DNA from: Bacteroidota bacterium
Lineage (GTDB): Bacteria > Bacteroidota > Bacteroidia > Chitinophagales > Chitinophagaceae
Assembly: GCA_016868895.1 (NCBI GenBank)
Contig: VGFK01000004.1
Coordinates: 1-64,000, forward strand
Length of the DNA stretch: 64,000 nt
Direction: 5' to 3'
Shown: positions 1-8,402 of the stretch, one piece after another
How the letters are laid out: each line of letters opens with the position of its first letter
Numbering within the stretch: the stretch's first letter is position 1
Translations under genes and position numbers: made by a program
Notes under the pieces: generated by a model
Seen by the model: only the letters and a program-made list of their open reading frames with translations
The model's database searches: none
Told to the model about the DNA's origin: nothing

Positions 1-11
1 TCCATTCCGGT

Positions 12-19
12 TATTTTTG
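12..19 (+). promoter_or_regulatory. -7 box upstream of DUF2279 gene
   Basis: TATTTTTG matches the Bacteroidetes -7 consensus TAnnTTTG exactly. It ends 8 nt before the ATG at 28, so the 5' leader would be only a few bases. The -33 region lies off the window. Confidence 0.5.
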
Positions 20-27
20 CAAACATA

Positions 28-942
28 ATGAAAAGAGGAATCTTGATTCTGTTGCTGACCATGATCATCTTTGCCATTCATGGTCAAGACAGTACGCATC
101 GATCAACTGCTTACAAGCGTTGGGTGTTGGGAGGTGTGCAGGCTTCGCTTTGGGGCGGTACACTCTACTCGCTCAACAACGCCTGGTATGCCAATTACCC
201 AAAAGCGCCTTTCCATTTTTATAACGACTGGAAAGAGTGGCAACAAATGGACAAGGCAGGACATGTCTGGTCTACTTACCAGATCAGTCGGCATACCAGC
301 AACATCTGGCGCTGGGCTGGCATGAATGAACAATCCTCGATTTGGTTGGGTGCTTTGAGTGGAATGAGCTATTTAGGCATTGTTGAAGTCTTGGATGGAT
401 ATTCGGACAAATGGGGATTCAGTTTGCCGGATATGGCTGCAAATGCAACCGGAGCGATGGTGTTTGTCGGCCAGGAACTTCTGTGGAAAGACCAGCGGAT
501 CACGTTAAAACTTTCGTATTCCCCTTATCAGTATGGTCCTCTCAAACCAAGGGCCGATGAGCTGTTTGGGTCGGGAGATGTGGAACGGTTGCTCAAAGAT
601 TACAATGGCCAGATCATTTGGGCCAGCATCAATCCCAAATCTTTTTTTCCTCAATCCGCATTCCCAGCATGGCTGAATGTTGCAGTGGGGTACAACGCCC
701 GTACCATGCTGGGAGGGTATGAAAACAGGTGGAAGGATGCAAATGGAAATGGGGTGGACAGAACCGATATCAAGCGATTCAAACGGGTGCTAGTATCGGT
801 TGATGTGGACCTGACCCGTATCCCCACCAAAAACAAAACCTTGAAGACCGTTTTCTCAATTTTTAATGTATTGAAAGTTCCCGCCCCTGCACTTGAATGG
901 AACACTCAAGGGAAATGGAGACTGCATGCCGTTGCATATTGA
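28..942 (+). CDS. DUF2279-family envelope protein
   Basis: This 304-residue protein begins with a hydrophobic signal sequence (residues 1-19, ending near IHGQ). It carries the DUF2279 (YfiM-like) core, with hydrophobic helices around the segments QMDKAGHVWSTYQ, WLGALSGMSYLGIVEVLDG and GFSLPDMAANATGA. A soluble, probably periplasmic, C-terminal half follows, including VAVGYNARTMLGGYENRW. The family is widespread in Bacteroidota and has no assigned reaction. I infer export to the envelope. The gene stands alone: the next gene converges on it with a 2-base gap. A -7 box 8 nt upstream supports this start. Confidence 0.75.
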   Translation: MKRGILILLLTMIIFAIHGQDSTHRSTAYKRWVLGGVQASLWGGTLYSLNNAWYANYPKAPFHFYNDWKEWQQMDKAGHVWSTYQISRHTSNIWRWAGMNEQSSIWLGALSGMSYLGIVEVLDGYSDKWGFSLPDMAANATGAMVFVGQELLWKDQRITLKLSYSPYQYGPLKPRADELFGSGDVERLLKDYNGQIIWASINPKSFFPQSAFPAWLNVAVGYNARTMLGGYENRWKDANGNGVDRTDIKRFKRVLVSVDVDLTRIPTKNKTLKTVFSIFNVLKVPAPALEWNTQGKWRLHAVAY

Positions 943-944
943 CC

Positions 945-1439
945 TCAATGCAAATACGCTACCGGAAATGATCCGGATTGAAGCTCAACGGTGATGTGGT
1001 CCTGCAACGTAGTAGAAAGCGATAACCCAACGAAGTCTACATGAACGGGAAATGTTTTATAACTCCGTTCGACCAGCGTCAGGGTTTGAATTTTTTTTGG
1101 AGCAGCATTCAGTAAAGGGAGCAATGCATAAAGCATGGTTTTACCGCTGTTGACTACATCATCGACCAAGACGACTGCCTTGTTGTTGAGCTCCACCCCA
1201 TCAGGAAGCGTACAATTCAATGGTGAACGCTTGTCAATAGTCATGGGATGAACCTGAACGTTCAATGCCGTAAGTTCGGTTAATAACGATCCCAATAATT
1301 GGGCAATGTGGTAGCCACTTTCCCGGATACCGATGAGGTATACCTCAGCCTCCCCTCTGTTATGCTCCTCCAGCTGAAATGCCATCCTGCGCAACTTCAT
1401 TTTCGACTGTTCTTCCGTAAGTATAATTTTTCGTTGCAT
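945..1439 (-). CDS. Phosphoribosyltransferase-domain protein
   Basis: This 164-residue protein has a type I phosphoribosyltransferase fold. The PRPP-binding signature VLVDDVVNSGKT lies at residues 90-101, and the strand EVYLIGIRESG at 32-42 precedes it. Size and layout resemble PyrR and hypoxanthine/uracil PRTases, but the base-specificity loop is not diagnostic. In Bacteroidota such proteins are usually annotated only as phosphoribosyltransferase. It is transcribed away from the Fe-S operon at 1493, so the 50-bp intergenic region would hold both promoters. A pyrimidine-salvage or regulatory role is possible but unproven. Confidence 0.8.
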   Translation of the reverse strand: MQRKIILTEEQSKMKLRRMAFQLEEHNRGEAEVYLIGIRESGYHIAQLLGSLLTELTALNVQVHPMTIDKRSPLNCTLPDGVELNNKAVVLVDDVVNSGKTMLYALLPLLNAAPKKIQTLTLVERSYKTFPVHVDFVGLSLSTTLQDHITVELQSGSFPVAYLH

Positions 1440-1492
1440 TCTTACCTGATTGAATGTTTACAAACTGTAATTTAGCACAAGAAACGAAGTCG

Positions 1493-2809
1493 ATGACTCA
1501 CCTGCCCCAAATTCTTTTTAGTATTCTTTTACTGGTAGCAGGGTTCGTTTTTTACAAGCGGTTCTCTGCTATTGTACAGGTAATTCAATTGGGAAGGGAA
1601 GAACAATTAAATGATCAACCGAGAGAGCGATGGAAGAATGTGTTGCTACTGGCGTTGGGACAAAAAAAGATGTTCAAGAATCCTTTGGTTGCCATTCTGC
1701 ATCTAATCATTTACGTCGGATTCATCATCATCAATATCGAATTACTTGAAATTGTACTGGATGGCGTTTCAGGTAACCACCGCCTTTTTTTGCCGGTGCT
1801 GGGCTCCTTTTATCGACTATTCATCAACTCATTCGAATGCCTGGCACTTGGCGTCATCGTTGTATGTATCATTTTTTTGATCCGCAGGTATGCGCTCCCT
1901 ATTTGGAGGTTTCGTCACAGCGATCTCAAGGGCTGGCCTTCGCTGGATGCAACCATTATTTTATGCGCAGAAATTGTACTGATGTCTCTTTTTCTTCTGA
2001 TGAATGCGAGCGATACTCTTTTACAGAACCTGGACATCGAACCGTATGCCTACCATAAAACGGGAGCATTTCTTGTTTCTTCTCTTATCGTTCCAATCCT
2101 CAGCGCATTTTCTGTCGAAACACTTACTGCCATTGAACGTTTTTCCTGGTGGGCGCACATAACCGGCATATTGCTTTTCTTGAATTACCTGAGCCGATCC
2201 AAACACCTGCATATTTTGCTTGCGTTTCCAAATGCGTATTTTTCGCGACTCACCCCCGTTGGAAAAATGAAAAATATGCCGGATGTTCAACGAGAGGTCA
2301 TCTATGCTTTTCAGCCTGAGCTGGCAACAGAGCAATCGTCTGCTCCCCCACCAAAATTTGGCGCAGCGGATATTGGAGATCTGAGTTGGAAAAATCTATT
2401 GGACGCCTATAGTTGCACAGAATGTGGGAGGTGCAGCGCTGCATGTCCCGCTACCCAAACCGGAAAGCAACTCTCTCCCCGAAGAATCATGATGGCTACC
2501 CGCGACCGGTGCGAATCCATTGGAGAGCGCATCTCAAAAGGGTTGACCACTGATGACGGGAAATACTTGCTTCATGATTACATTTCTGAAGAAGAATTAA
2601 GAGCGTGTACAACATGCAACGCATGCGTGGAAGAATGCCCGGTGAGCATCAGTCCACTTGACATCATTGTTCAAATGCGTCGTTATCTGATTATGGAAAA
2701 AAGCTCGGCACCGCAGGAATGGACCATGATGTTTGGAAATGTAGAAAATAATTTTGCTCCGTGGAAGTTTTCTCCGGAGCAACGGGCAGATTGGATGAAC
2801 CACTCATGA
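1493..2809 (+). CDS. Membrane-bound (Fe-S) oxidoreductase subunit
   Basis: The chosen start is the ATG at 1493. An upstream in-frame ATG at 1454 would add 13 unlikely residues. The 438-residue protein starts with about six membrane segments that resemble the NarI/HdrE-type quinone-interacting b-type domain. It ends in a soluble domain with two [4Fe-4S] motifs: C-T-E-C-G-R-C...CPA near residue 308 and C-T-T-C-N-A-C...CPV near 372. This is a GlpC/HdrC-like architecture fused to a membrane anchor. The next gene encodes a CCG-domain Fe-S protein, so the two probably form a membrane oxidoreductase that passes electrons between quinone and an unknown donor or acceptor. Confidence 0.85.
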   Translation: MTHLPQILFSILLLVAGFVFYKRFSAIVQVIQLGREEQLNDQPRERWKNVLLLALGQKKMFKNPLVAILHLIIYVGFIIINIELLEIVLDGVSGNHRLFLPVLGSFYRLFINSFECLALGVIVVCIIFLIRRYALPIWRFRHSDLKGWPSLDATIILCAEIVLMSLFLLMNASDTLLQNLDIEPYAYHKTGAFLVSSLIVPILSAFSVETLTAIERFSWWAHITGILLFLNYLSRSKHLHILLAFPNAYFSRLTPVGKMKNMPDVQREVIYAFQPELATEQSSAPPPKFGAADIGDLSWKNLLDAYSCTECGRCSAACPATQTGKQLSPRRIMMATRDRCESIGERISKGLTTDDGKYLLHDYISEEELRACTTCNACVEECPVSISPLDIIVQMRRYLIMEKSSAPQEWTMMFGNVENNFAPWKFSPEQRADWMNHS

Positions 2810-2819
2810 ATATCACTAT

Positions 2820-3596
2820 ATGCAAGTACCCCTACTTTCAGAAGAGATAGCAAAAGGAAATCATCCAGAATTTTTATTTTGGGTGGGCTGTGCCGGGAGT
2901 TTTGATCAGCGGGCACAATCCATTACAAAAGCCTTTGCGCTGATCCTCAATAAAATTGGATGTTCTTACGCCATTCTTGGTTCAGAAGAAATGTGCACCG
3001 GAGATCCTGTACGAAGGGCAGGAAACGAGTTCATGTTTCAGATGATGGCCTATCAAAATATACAATTGCTCAATGCGTATCAGGTAAAAAAAATCATTAC
3101 CACCTGTCCACATTGTTTCAATACATTGAAAAATGAATACCCTGAGTTGGGAGGAAGCTATGAGGTGATTCATCACGCAACATTATTGCAACAGTTGCTG
3201 GATGAGGGAAAAATTGTCATAAAAGAAGGGGGGCAATACAAGGGAAAAAAAATTACGTATCATGATTCGTGTTATCTGGGTCGCAGCAATGGAATTTATG
3301 AGGCACCCAGAAAAGTTATTGAGTCGCTTGACGCCTCTTTGGTGGAAATGAAACGCTGTCGCAGCAATGGCCTTTGCTGCGGTGCTGGAGGTGCACAAAT
3401 GTTCAAAGAAGAAGAAAAAGGGAACCGTCGCATCAATTGGGAACGCACCGAAGAGGCGCTGCATACCGGGGCCGAGATCATTGCAGGCGCTTGTCCTTTT
3501 TGCAATACCATGCTCACCGATGGTATAAAAGGAAAGGAAAAAGAGAACCAGGTGCTGGTGAAAGATATTGCCGAACTCATAGCGGAATCTTTATGA
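2820..3596 (+). CDS. CCG-domain (Fe-S)-binding protein, HdrB/GlcF-like
   Basis: This 258-residue soluble protein carries two cysteine-rich CCG domains. The first includes FWVGCAGSFD and later TTCPHCFNTLKNEY. The second includes YHDSCYLGR, GLCCGAGGAQMF and GACPFCNTM. Such domains bind unusual [4Fe-4S] clusters in heterodisulfide reductase subunit B and in the glycolate oxidase subunit GlcF. The gene starts 10 bp after the membrane Fe-S subunit, and its TGA overlaps the next ATG (ATGA). All three are therefore probably co-translated as one complex. The substrate cannot be told from sequence. Confidence 0.85.
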   Translation: MQVPLLSEEIAKGNHPEFLFWVGCAGSFDQRAQSITKAFALILNKIGCSYAILGSEEMCTGDPVRRAGNEFMFQMMAYQNIQLLNAYQVKKIITTCPHCFNTLKNEYPELGGSYEVIHHATLLQQLLDEGKIVIKEGGQYKGKKITYHDSCYLGRSNGIYEAPRKVIESLDASLVEMKRCRSNGLCCGAGGAQMFKEEEKGNRRINWERTEEALHTGAEIIAGACPFCNTMLTDGIKGKEKENQVLVKDIAELIAESL

Positions 3597-4111
3597 TCAA
3601 TCCACAATTCCACCATTTGTTGCCCGTTGATTTTGATGATCAATCCCGTGTATGGATTTATCAGTCCAATCGGCTGTTGACCCTATCAGAAGTCGTCCAA
3701 GCCGAGGAACGCATGACGGCATTTGTAACCGAGTGGACTTCACATGGTGCAGCGGTAAAGGGATTTGGAACCATCTTTTATGGACAGTTTATTGTGCTGA
3801 TTGCAGATGAATCGGGGCATGGAGTCAGTGGTTGCAGCACCGACAGCTCTGTTCGTTTTATGAAAGAATTGGAGCGCAACCTGGGTATCCTCCTCTTCGA
3901 TCGCACCTCTCTTGCCTTTGTTGTAAAAGATGCCGTTCAATTGCTCCCTCTTTCCCAATTCAACTATGCTTGGCAACATGCATTCATTTCGCCCGATACC
4001 CTTTACTTTGACAATACCGTTCAAACGCTTTCTGAGCTGCGCTCGCGTTGGCTCATCCCAGTTCACTCCTCCTGGTTGATGCGAAAACTTGAACTGGATA
4101 GGAATGGGTGA
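3593..4111 (+). CDS. Uncharacterised protein partnered with Fe-S operon
   Basis: This 172-residue protein starts at the ATG overlapping the previous stop codon (ATGA at 3593-3596). A longer in-frame reading from 3374 would overlap the Fe-S gene and is rejected. It matches from memory a Bacteroidota family often mislabelled 'ABC transporter ATPase', with motifs SRVWIYQSNR, FVTEWTSHGA, GCSTDSSVRFMKELE and VHSSWLMRKL. It has no Walker A motif, no membrane segment and no signal peptide, so an ATPase label is unsupported. Its invariant position behind the two Fe-S proteins suggests a role in their assembly or function. Confidence 0.75.
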   Translation: MINPQFHHLLPVDFDDQSRVWIYQSNRLLTLSEVVQAEERMTAFVTEWTSHGAAVKGFGTIFYGQFIVLIADESGHGVSGCSTDSSVRFMKELERNLGILLFDRTSLAFVVKDAVQLLPLSQFNYAWQHAFISPDTLYFDNTVQTLSELRSRWLIPVHSSWLMRKLELDRNG

Positions 4112-4114
4112 CAA

Positions 4115-4146
4115 TTTGTCACAATCCTTCTATTTTTGTAATTTTG
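4115..4146 (+). promoter_or_regulatory. Bacteroidetes-type promoter of miaB
   Basis: TTTG at 4115-4118, a 20-nt spacer and TAATTTTG at 4139-4146 match the -33/-7 consensus exactly. The miaB ATG begins only 5 nt after the final G, where transcription is expected to start, so the mRNA is predicted to be leaderless. A second box, TATTTTTG at 4131-4138, has no matching -33 element. Confidence 0.6.
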
Positions 4147-4150
4147 CAAC

Positions 4151-5518
4151 ATGATTCAAGTGGAACCAGTCAAGAAAAAGGCCACAAAGCGGTTTTATAT
4201 TGAAAGCTATGGCTGTCAAATGAATTTCAGCGACAGTGAAATCATTGCTTCGATCTTATCCTCGGAAGGTTTTGATGCCACCCGTGATGCTGAACAGGCG
4301 GATCTCGTGCTTTTGAATACCTGTTCCATTCGAGAGAAAGCAGAGCAAACCATTCGAAAAAGACTTACAGAATTCAGGCGCATCAAGGTGGAGCGACCCG
4401 GAATGCTGGTGGGTGTGCTGGGCTGCATGGCCGAGCGGTTGAAGGGGAAACTATTGGAAGAGGAGCAGTTGGTGGATATTGTGGTGGGACCGGATGCCTA
4501 TCGGACATTGCCGGATTTGATAGCCGAAGCCACATCGGGTACCAAGGCAGTAAATGTTTTATTGAGTCGCGAAGAAACCTATGCAGATATTTCTCCTGTC
4601 CGATTGAACAGCAATGGTGTAACGGCTTTTGTAAGCATCATGAGAGGCTGTAACAACATGTGTGCGTTTTGCGTAGTACCGTTTACCCGAGGCCGAGAAC
4701 GAAGCAGAGACGATCAATCCATTGTGAACGAGTGCAAGGACTTGTTTGAACAAGGCTTCAAAGAAGTGACGTTACTGGGTCAAAATGTTGACAGCTATTA
4801 CTGGGTGAATCCAGCGAATGGGCATACGATTGACTTCGCACAACTTCTTGAAAAAGTTGCAATGATCAGTCCCCATTTACGCATTCGCTTCAGCACTTCA
4901 CATCCCAAAGACATCACCGATGCCGTGCTGCATACCATGTCGCGCTTTGACAATATTTGTAAGTATATCCACTTGCCAGTTCAAAGTGGCTCCAATCGCA
5001 TACTGCAGTTGATGAATCGAACCTATACGCGTGAGTGGTACTTGGCAAAAGTGAATCGCATTCGGGAGATTCTTCCCGGTTGTGCCATCAGTGCCGATGT
5101 CATCGCAGGGTTTTGTACCGAGGATGAACAGGACCATCTGGATACATTGGACGTCATGCGCACATCTGAATATGCCTATAGCTATATGTTCATGTATTCC
5201 GAACGTCCAGGAACGCTTGCTGCTCGTCGCTACCAGGATGATGTAGAGCCTGAAGTGAAAAAACGACGGTTGGAAGAAATTGTCAGCCTTCAAAATCAAT
5301 TATCACTTGCTTCCAATGAGCGTGACCTCGGTTCAGTGTTTGAAGTACTCATAGAAGGCGACTCCAAACGCAGCGATCAGCAATGGATGGGCAGAAACAG
5401 CCAGAACAAAGTAATGGTTTTTGATAAATCTGTTGACGGATTAAAACCGGGCGACTATGCCAGGGTGAAAGCAGAAACCTGCACCCAAGGCACCCTGATT
5501 GGAACCATTGTAGCTTAA
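4151..5518 (+). CDS. miaB: tRNA-2-methylthio-N6-dimethylallyladenosine synthase MiaB
   Basis: This radical-SAM methylthiotransferase adds the 2-methylthio group to i6A37 of tRNAs reading UNN codons. The 455 residues give the standard layout. The N-terminal UPF0004 domain has cluster cysteines C22, C58 and C92. The radical-SAM CxxxCxxC motif is at C167, C171 and C174 ([10 protein letters not shown]). A C-terminal TRAM domain covers roughly 385-455. It heads a run miaB, sigma-54 activator, lptE, TPR protein, secG, with 4 bp to the next gene. This synteny is familiar in Bacteroidota. The start codon sits directly after a -7 box. Confidence 0.96.
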   Translation: MIQVEPVKKKATKRFYIESYGCQMNFSDSEIIASILSSEGFDATRDAEQADLVLLNTCSIREKAEQTIRKRLTEFRRIKVERPGMLVGVLGCMAERLKGKLLEEEQLVDIVVGPDAYRTLPDLIAEATSGTKAVNVLLSREETYADISPVRLNSNGVTAFVSIMRGCNNMCAFCVVPFTRGRERSRDDQSIVNECKDLFEQGFKEVTLLGQNVDSYYWVNPANGHTIDFAQLLEKVAMISPHLRIRFSTSHPKDITDAVLHTMSRFDNICKYIHLPVQSGSNRILQLMNRTYTREWYLAKVNRIREILPGCAISADVIAGFCTEDEQDHLDTLDVMRTSEYAYSYMFMYSERPGTLAARRYQDDVEPEVKKRRLEEIVSLQNQLSLASNERDLGSVFEVLIEGDSKRSDQQWMGRNSQNKVMVFDKSVDGLKPGDYARVKAETCTQGTLIGTIVA

Positions 5519-5522
5519 AAAG

Positions 5523-6785
5523 ATGAACATGGACATTCAGAGCATAAAAAACAGATTCGGGATCATCGGAAACTCTCCTGCACTGAATTATGCACTTCAG
5601 GTTGCCAGTCAAGTGGCAGGTACTGACCTCACCGTGTTGATTGTGGGTGAAAGTGGTGTGGGCAAGGAAATTTTTTCACAAATCATTCATGCGTTATCTC
5701 CACGAAAACACAACCCGTTCATTGCTGTGAACTGTGGGGCCATTCCAGAAGGCACCATCGATTCAGAATTGTTTGGTCACGAAAAGGGATCGTTTACGGG
5801 TGCGCTGGATGCACGCAAAGGGTATTTTGAGACCGTCAATGGGGGAACCATTTTCATGGATGAGATTGGAGAGATGCCACTGGGAACACAAGCGCGGTTG
5901 CTGCGGGTTTTGGAAAATGCAGAATTCATTCGAGTAGGTTCTTCAAAAGTTCAAAAAACCGATGTGCGGGTAATCGCGGCTACCAATAAAGATTTGCTGG
6001 GGGCTACCCAAAACAATAAGTTCCGGGAGGACCTCTATTACCGGTTGAATACGGTTCCCATTCGGGTTCCTGCGCTCAGAGAGCGAAAAGAAGACATCAT
6101 TTTGCTGTTCAGAAAATTTGCCGTTGATTTTGCGGAACGGTACAAGACGTCTCCTGTTCAACTGAGTGATGAAGCCAAACAAATGTTAATCGATTACCCC
6201 TGGCCCGGAAATGTTCGGGAATTAAAAAACAGTGCGGAACAGATCTCGGTTTTATCCGAAGAAAAAATAATCTCAGCCGAGACGTTGTCACGATTTCTGC
6301 CCAAACAAACCGCCCCACAACTCTCCATGGTTGTTGCGGGAGGAAACGCAGTGAGTCAGCATGAATTCATGACGGAACGGGACATCTTGTATAAGCTCTT
6401 TTTTGACCTCAAAAAAGATGTCACCGAGATGAAGAAAATGTTTTTGGAGATTGTTCAAAATCCAGCCAATTTGAATTCGATGAACAAACTGGTTCAGGAC
6501 GAGTACATTCACAATGTGCCGCTTGTTCAAAGCACCAGCGACACGATCCACGCCGGATCTATGCTTGCTGCCTCACCAACACAGCCTGTTCTCCTTTCTC
6601 ATGGAAACGATCTAGACCCTTCGATAGTAGTGGATGAGTCGCTCAATATCATGGATAAAGAACGGGAGTTGATTGAGAAAGCTCTTCGTAAACACAAAGG
6701 AAAACGAAAAGACGCCGCATCGGATTTGGGAATCAGTGAAAGAACGCTATATAGAAAACTAAAGGAGTATGACATTGAAGACTAA
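5523..6785 (+). CDS. Sigma-54-dependent transcriptional activator
   Basis: This 420-residue AAA+ enhancer-binding protein lacks an N-terminal sensory or receiver domain: the AAA+ module begins almost at once. Walker A is GESGVGKE (42-49), the sigma-54 loop is GSFTGA (89-94) in place of the usual GAFTGA, and Walker B includes MDEIGEM (D113, E114). A linker of about 130 residues follows. A Fis-type helix-turn-helix near the end (RKDAASDLGISERTLYRKL) binds DNA. Without a sensor domain it is probably controlled by expression level or by a partner. An alternative ATG lies 6 bp downstream (MDIQ). It overlaps lptE by 17 bp. Confidence 0.92.
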   Translation: MNMDIQSIKNRFGIIGNSPALNYALQVASQVAGTDLTVLIVGESGVGKEIFSQIIHALSPRKHNPFIAVNCGAIPEGTIDSELFGHEKGSFTGALDARKGYFETVNGGTIFMDEIGEMPLGTQARLLRVLENAEFIRVGSSKVQKTDVRVIAATNKDLLGATQNNKFREDLYYRLNTVPIRVPALRERKEDIILLFRKFAVDFAERYKTSPVQLSDEAKQMLIDYPWPGNVRELKNSAEQISVLSEEKIISAETLSRFLPKQTAPQLSMVVAGGNAVSQHEFMTERDILYKLFFDLKKDVTEMKKMFLEIVQNPANLNSMNKLVQDEYIHNVPLVQSTSDTIHAGSMLAASPTQPVLLSHGNDLDPSIVVDESLNIMDKERELIEKALRKHKGKRKDAASDLGISERTLYRKLKEYDIED

Positions 6786-7296
6786 TGCATTGAAATACAA
6801 TCTTCGAAAATTGCTGTTATTCCTAGCCGTTGTGTTCAGCATACAAGGAACCTGCAGGTATTCGTTAAAGGATGTCTCGATTCCTTCTGATGTTCAAACA
6901 GTGCGTGTTTTTTTTATTGAGAACAAAGCACGGTACATCAATCCCCAGCTCAGCCCAAAACTCACGGATAAACTTCGGCAGAAAATTGTAAACCAAACCC
7001 GCTTGTCGCAGACCAACAACGATGCGGATTATGAAGTAAGCGGATACATCAGTGATTACTCGGTCAATACTTCTGGCATTTCCAACCAGCAGTCTTCACA
7101 AAACAACCTGAATGTGACCGTGCACATAGTTTTTCGTAATCGAAAAGATGAAAAGAAAAATTTTGAAGCCGATATCACCCGCAATTTTCCCTTTTCAGCT
7201 CAAATCAGTCTTACACAGGCCGAAGCGCAGCTCAACGAGACGATGGTGAACAACCTGACAGATGAAATATTCAACCGGATTTTTTCAAATTGGTAA
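6769..7296 (+). CDS. lptE: LptE-family LPS assembly protein
   Basis: This 175-residue protein matches Bacteroidota LptE, the outer-membrane partner of LptD in lipopolysaccharide insertion. The family-typical stretch after the signal is YSLKDVSIPSDVQTVRVFFIEN. Weakly conserved repeats and the C-terminal LTDEIFNRIFSNW follow. A hydrophobic N-terminus ends at C29 as QGTC: threonine at -1 is unusual for a lipobox, which normally has G, A or S. Lipidation is therefore likely by family but not secure by sequence. The start overlaps the activator gene by 17 bp. Its partner lptD is at 38999-41656. Confidence 0.82.
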   Translation: MTLKTNALKYNLRKLLLFLAVVFSIQGTCRYSLKDVSIPSDVQTVRVFFIENKARYINPQLSPKLTDKLRQKIVNQTRLSQTNNDADYEVSGYISDYSVNTSGISNQQSSQNNLNVTVHIVFRNRKDEKKNFEADITRNFPFSAQISLTQAEAQLNETMVNNLTDEIFNRIFSNW

Positions 7297-7315
7297 AGGA
7301 AACTAAATTAGCACG

Positions 7316-8011
7316 ATGACCCGTGAAGCCGATTATCTTGTTCAGTCCCTATTTGGCAAAGAAAGCCTGGAGGAAATGACGATCGACGAATTACGGGGGA
7401 TCGCAAACGAACACCCCTATTCGTCCATCATCCAATTCTTATATACCGGCAAGCTCAAATCGGTGTATCACCTGGATTATCCCGAGTCACTCACACAGAC
7501 TGCTTTATTTTTCCCCTCTCCCCATTGGCTGAATTATCAGCTCAGCGAGGAAAGCGAACGGGGTTCCTTCCGGCTGAGTCAATACGAAACAGTCATTCAA
7601 GAGGAGGAAGAGGTATTGCCAGAACCCATCCCTGTGGGTCCGGAAATACCCATTGAACCCTACCATACCATTGATTATTTTGCTTCCCAGGGAATACGCC
7701 CGGCCTCCACTGAACATCCAAAAAGTGAACTGGACGCCAAAGTAAAAAGTTTTACAGCCTGGTTGAAGACCATGAAACGCCTGCATGCCCAACCGGAGCA
7801 AGACAGTGAATTGTTTCAACCATCAGACGTCTCTGAACTGCAAACCGAATCAAACGAACTCATTGTAACTGAATCGATGGCAGAAATATACCTGAAGCAA
7901 GGATTGACAAATAAGGCCATAGAAATCTACACCAAATTAAGTTTGCAAAATCCTGCCAATAGCGGTAGTTTTGCAGCCAAAATCGAACAGATTAAAGCAA
8001 ACCGTATATGA
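7316..8011 (+). CDS. TPR-containing protein upstream of secG
   Basis: This 231-residue acidic protein has no signal peptide and no membrane segment. A helical N-terminal region (residues ~1-70) is followed by a proline- and glutamate-rich linker (VLPEPIPVGPEIPIEP). The C-terminus holds a tetratricopeptide-like motif, MAEIYLKQGLTNKAIEIYTKLSLQNPAN. It sits between lptE and secG, overlapping secG by 4 bp (ATGA). I recognise the position as conserved in Bacteroidota but know no assigned function. A cytoplasmic scaffolding role is a guess from the TPR. Confidence 0.7.
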   Translation: MTREADYLVQSLFGKESLEEMTIDELRGIANEHPYSSIIQFLYTGKLKSVYHLDYPESLTQTALFFPSPHWLNYQLSEESERGSFRLSQYETVIQEEEEVLPEPIPVGPEIPIEPYHTIDYFASQGIRPASTEHPKSELDAKVKSFTAWLKTMKRLHAQPEQDSELFQPSDVSELQTESNELIVTESMAEIYLKQGLTNKAIEIYTKLSLQNPANSGSFAAKIEQIKANRI

Positions 8012-8346
8012 TAACATTATTCCTGATCTTGGTGATCCTGGCATCTGGACTTCTGGGAGCCATTGTTTTAATTCAAAATCCAAAAGGCGGTGGACTTTCC
8101 GGCACAATCGCTGGTTTCAGCAACCAATTCATGGGAGTGAAGCAAACTACAGATGTGTTGGAAAAAGGCACTTGGGTCCTCTCTAGTATATTGGCCTTGC
8201 TTTGCCTGGTTTCCGTCTTGTTCATTCAGTCGGCCAAGGATCAAAGCAATGATTCAATCAAAAATATTCCAACGACTACCAGTCCCGCTCCCGTGCAGAA
8301 TGCTCCTCTCTCCCCTGCACCTGTAGCTCCAGCTCCTACCAAATAA
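8008..8346 (+). CDS. secG: Preprotein translocase subunit SecG
   Basis: SecG stabilises and stimulates the SecYEG channel. The 112-residue protein shows the family plan: a first membrane helix (residues 1-22, LFLILVILASGLLGAIVLIQ), the loop NPKGGGLSGTIAG, and a second helix at ~53-72. The C-terminal tail is rich in alanine and proline, as is common in Bacteroidota. It overlaps the TPR gene by 4 bp and is followed by a strong terminator, so it closes this operon. Confidence 0.95.
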   Translation: MITLFLILVILASGLLGAIVLIQNPKGGGLSGTIAGFSNQFMGVKQTTDVLEKGTWVLSSILALLCLVSVLFIQSAKDQSNDSIKNIPTTTSPAPVQNAPLSPAPVAPAPTK

Positions 8347-8367
8347 TTTACTATTTTCACCTACGGG

Positions 8368-8395
8368 CCCTGCTTAATTAAAGCAGGGTTTTTTT
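8368..8395 (+). terminator. Rho-independent terminator after secG
   Basis: The 8-bp stem CCCTGCTT/AAGCAGGG (8368-8375 and 8381-8388) with a 5-nt loop is followed at once by seven T residues. It separates the miaB-secG operon from mltG. Confidence 0.92.
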
Positions 8396-8402
8396 ATGGA
8401 TC

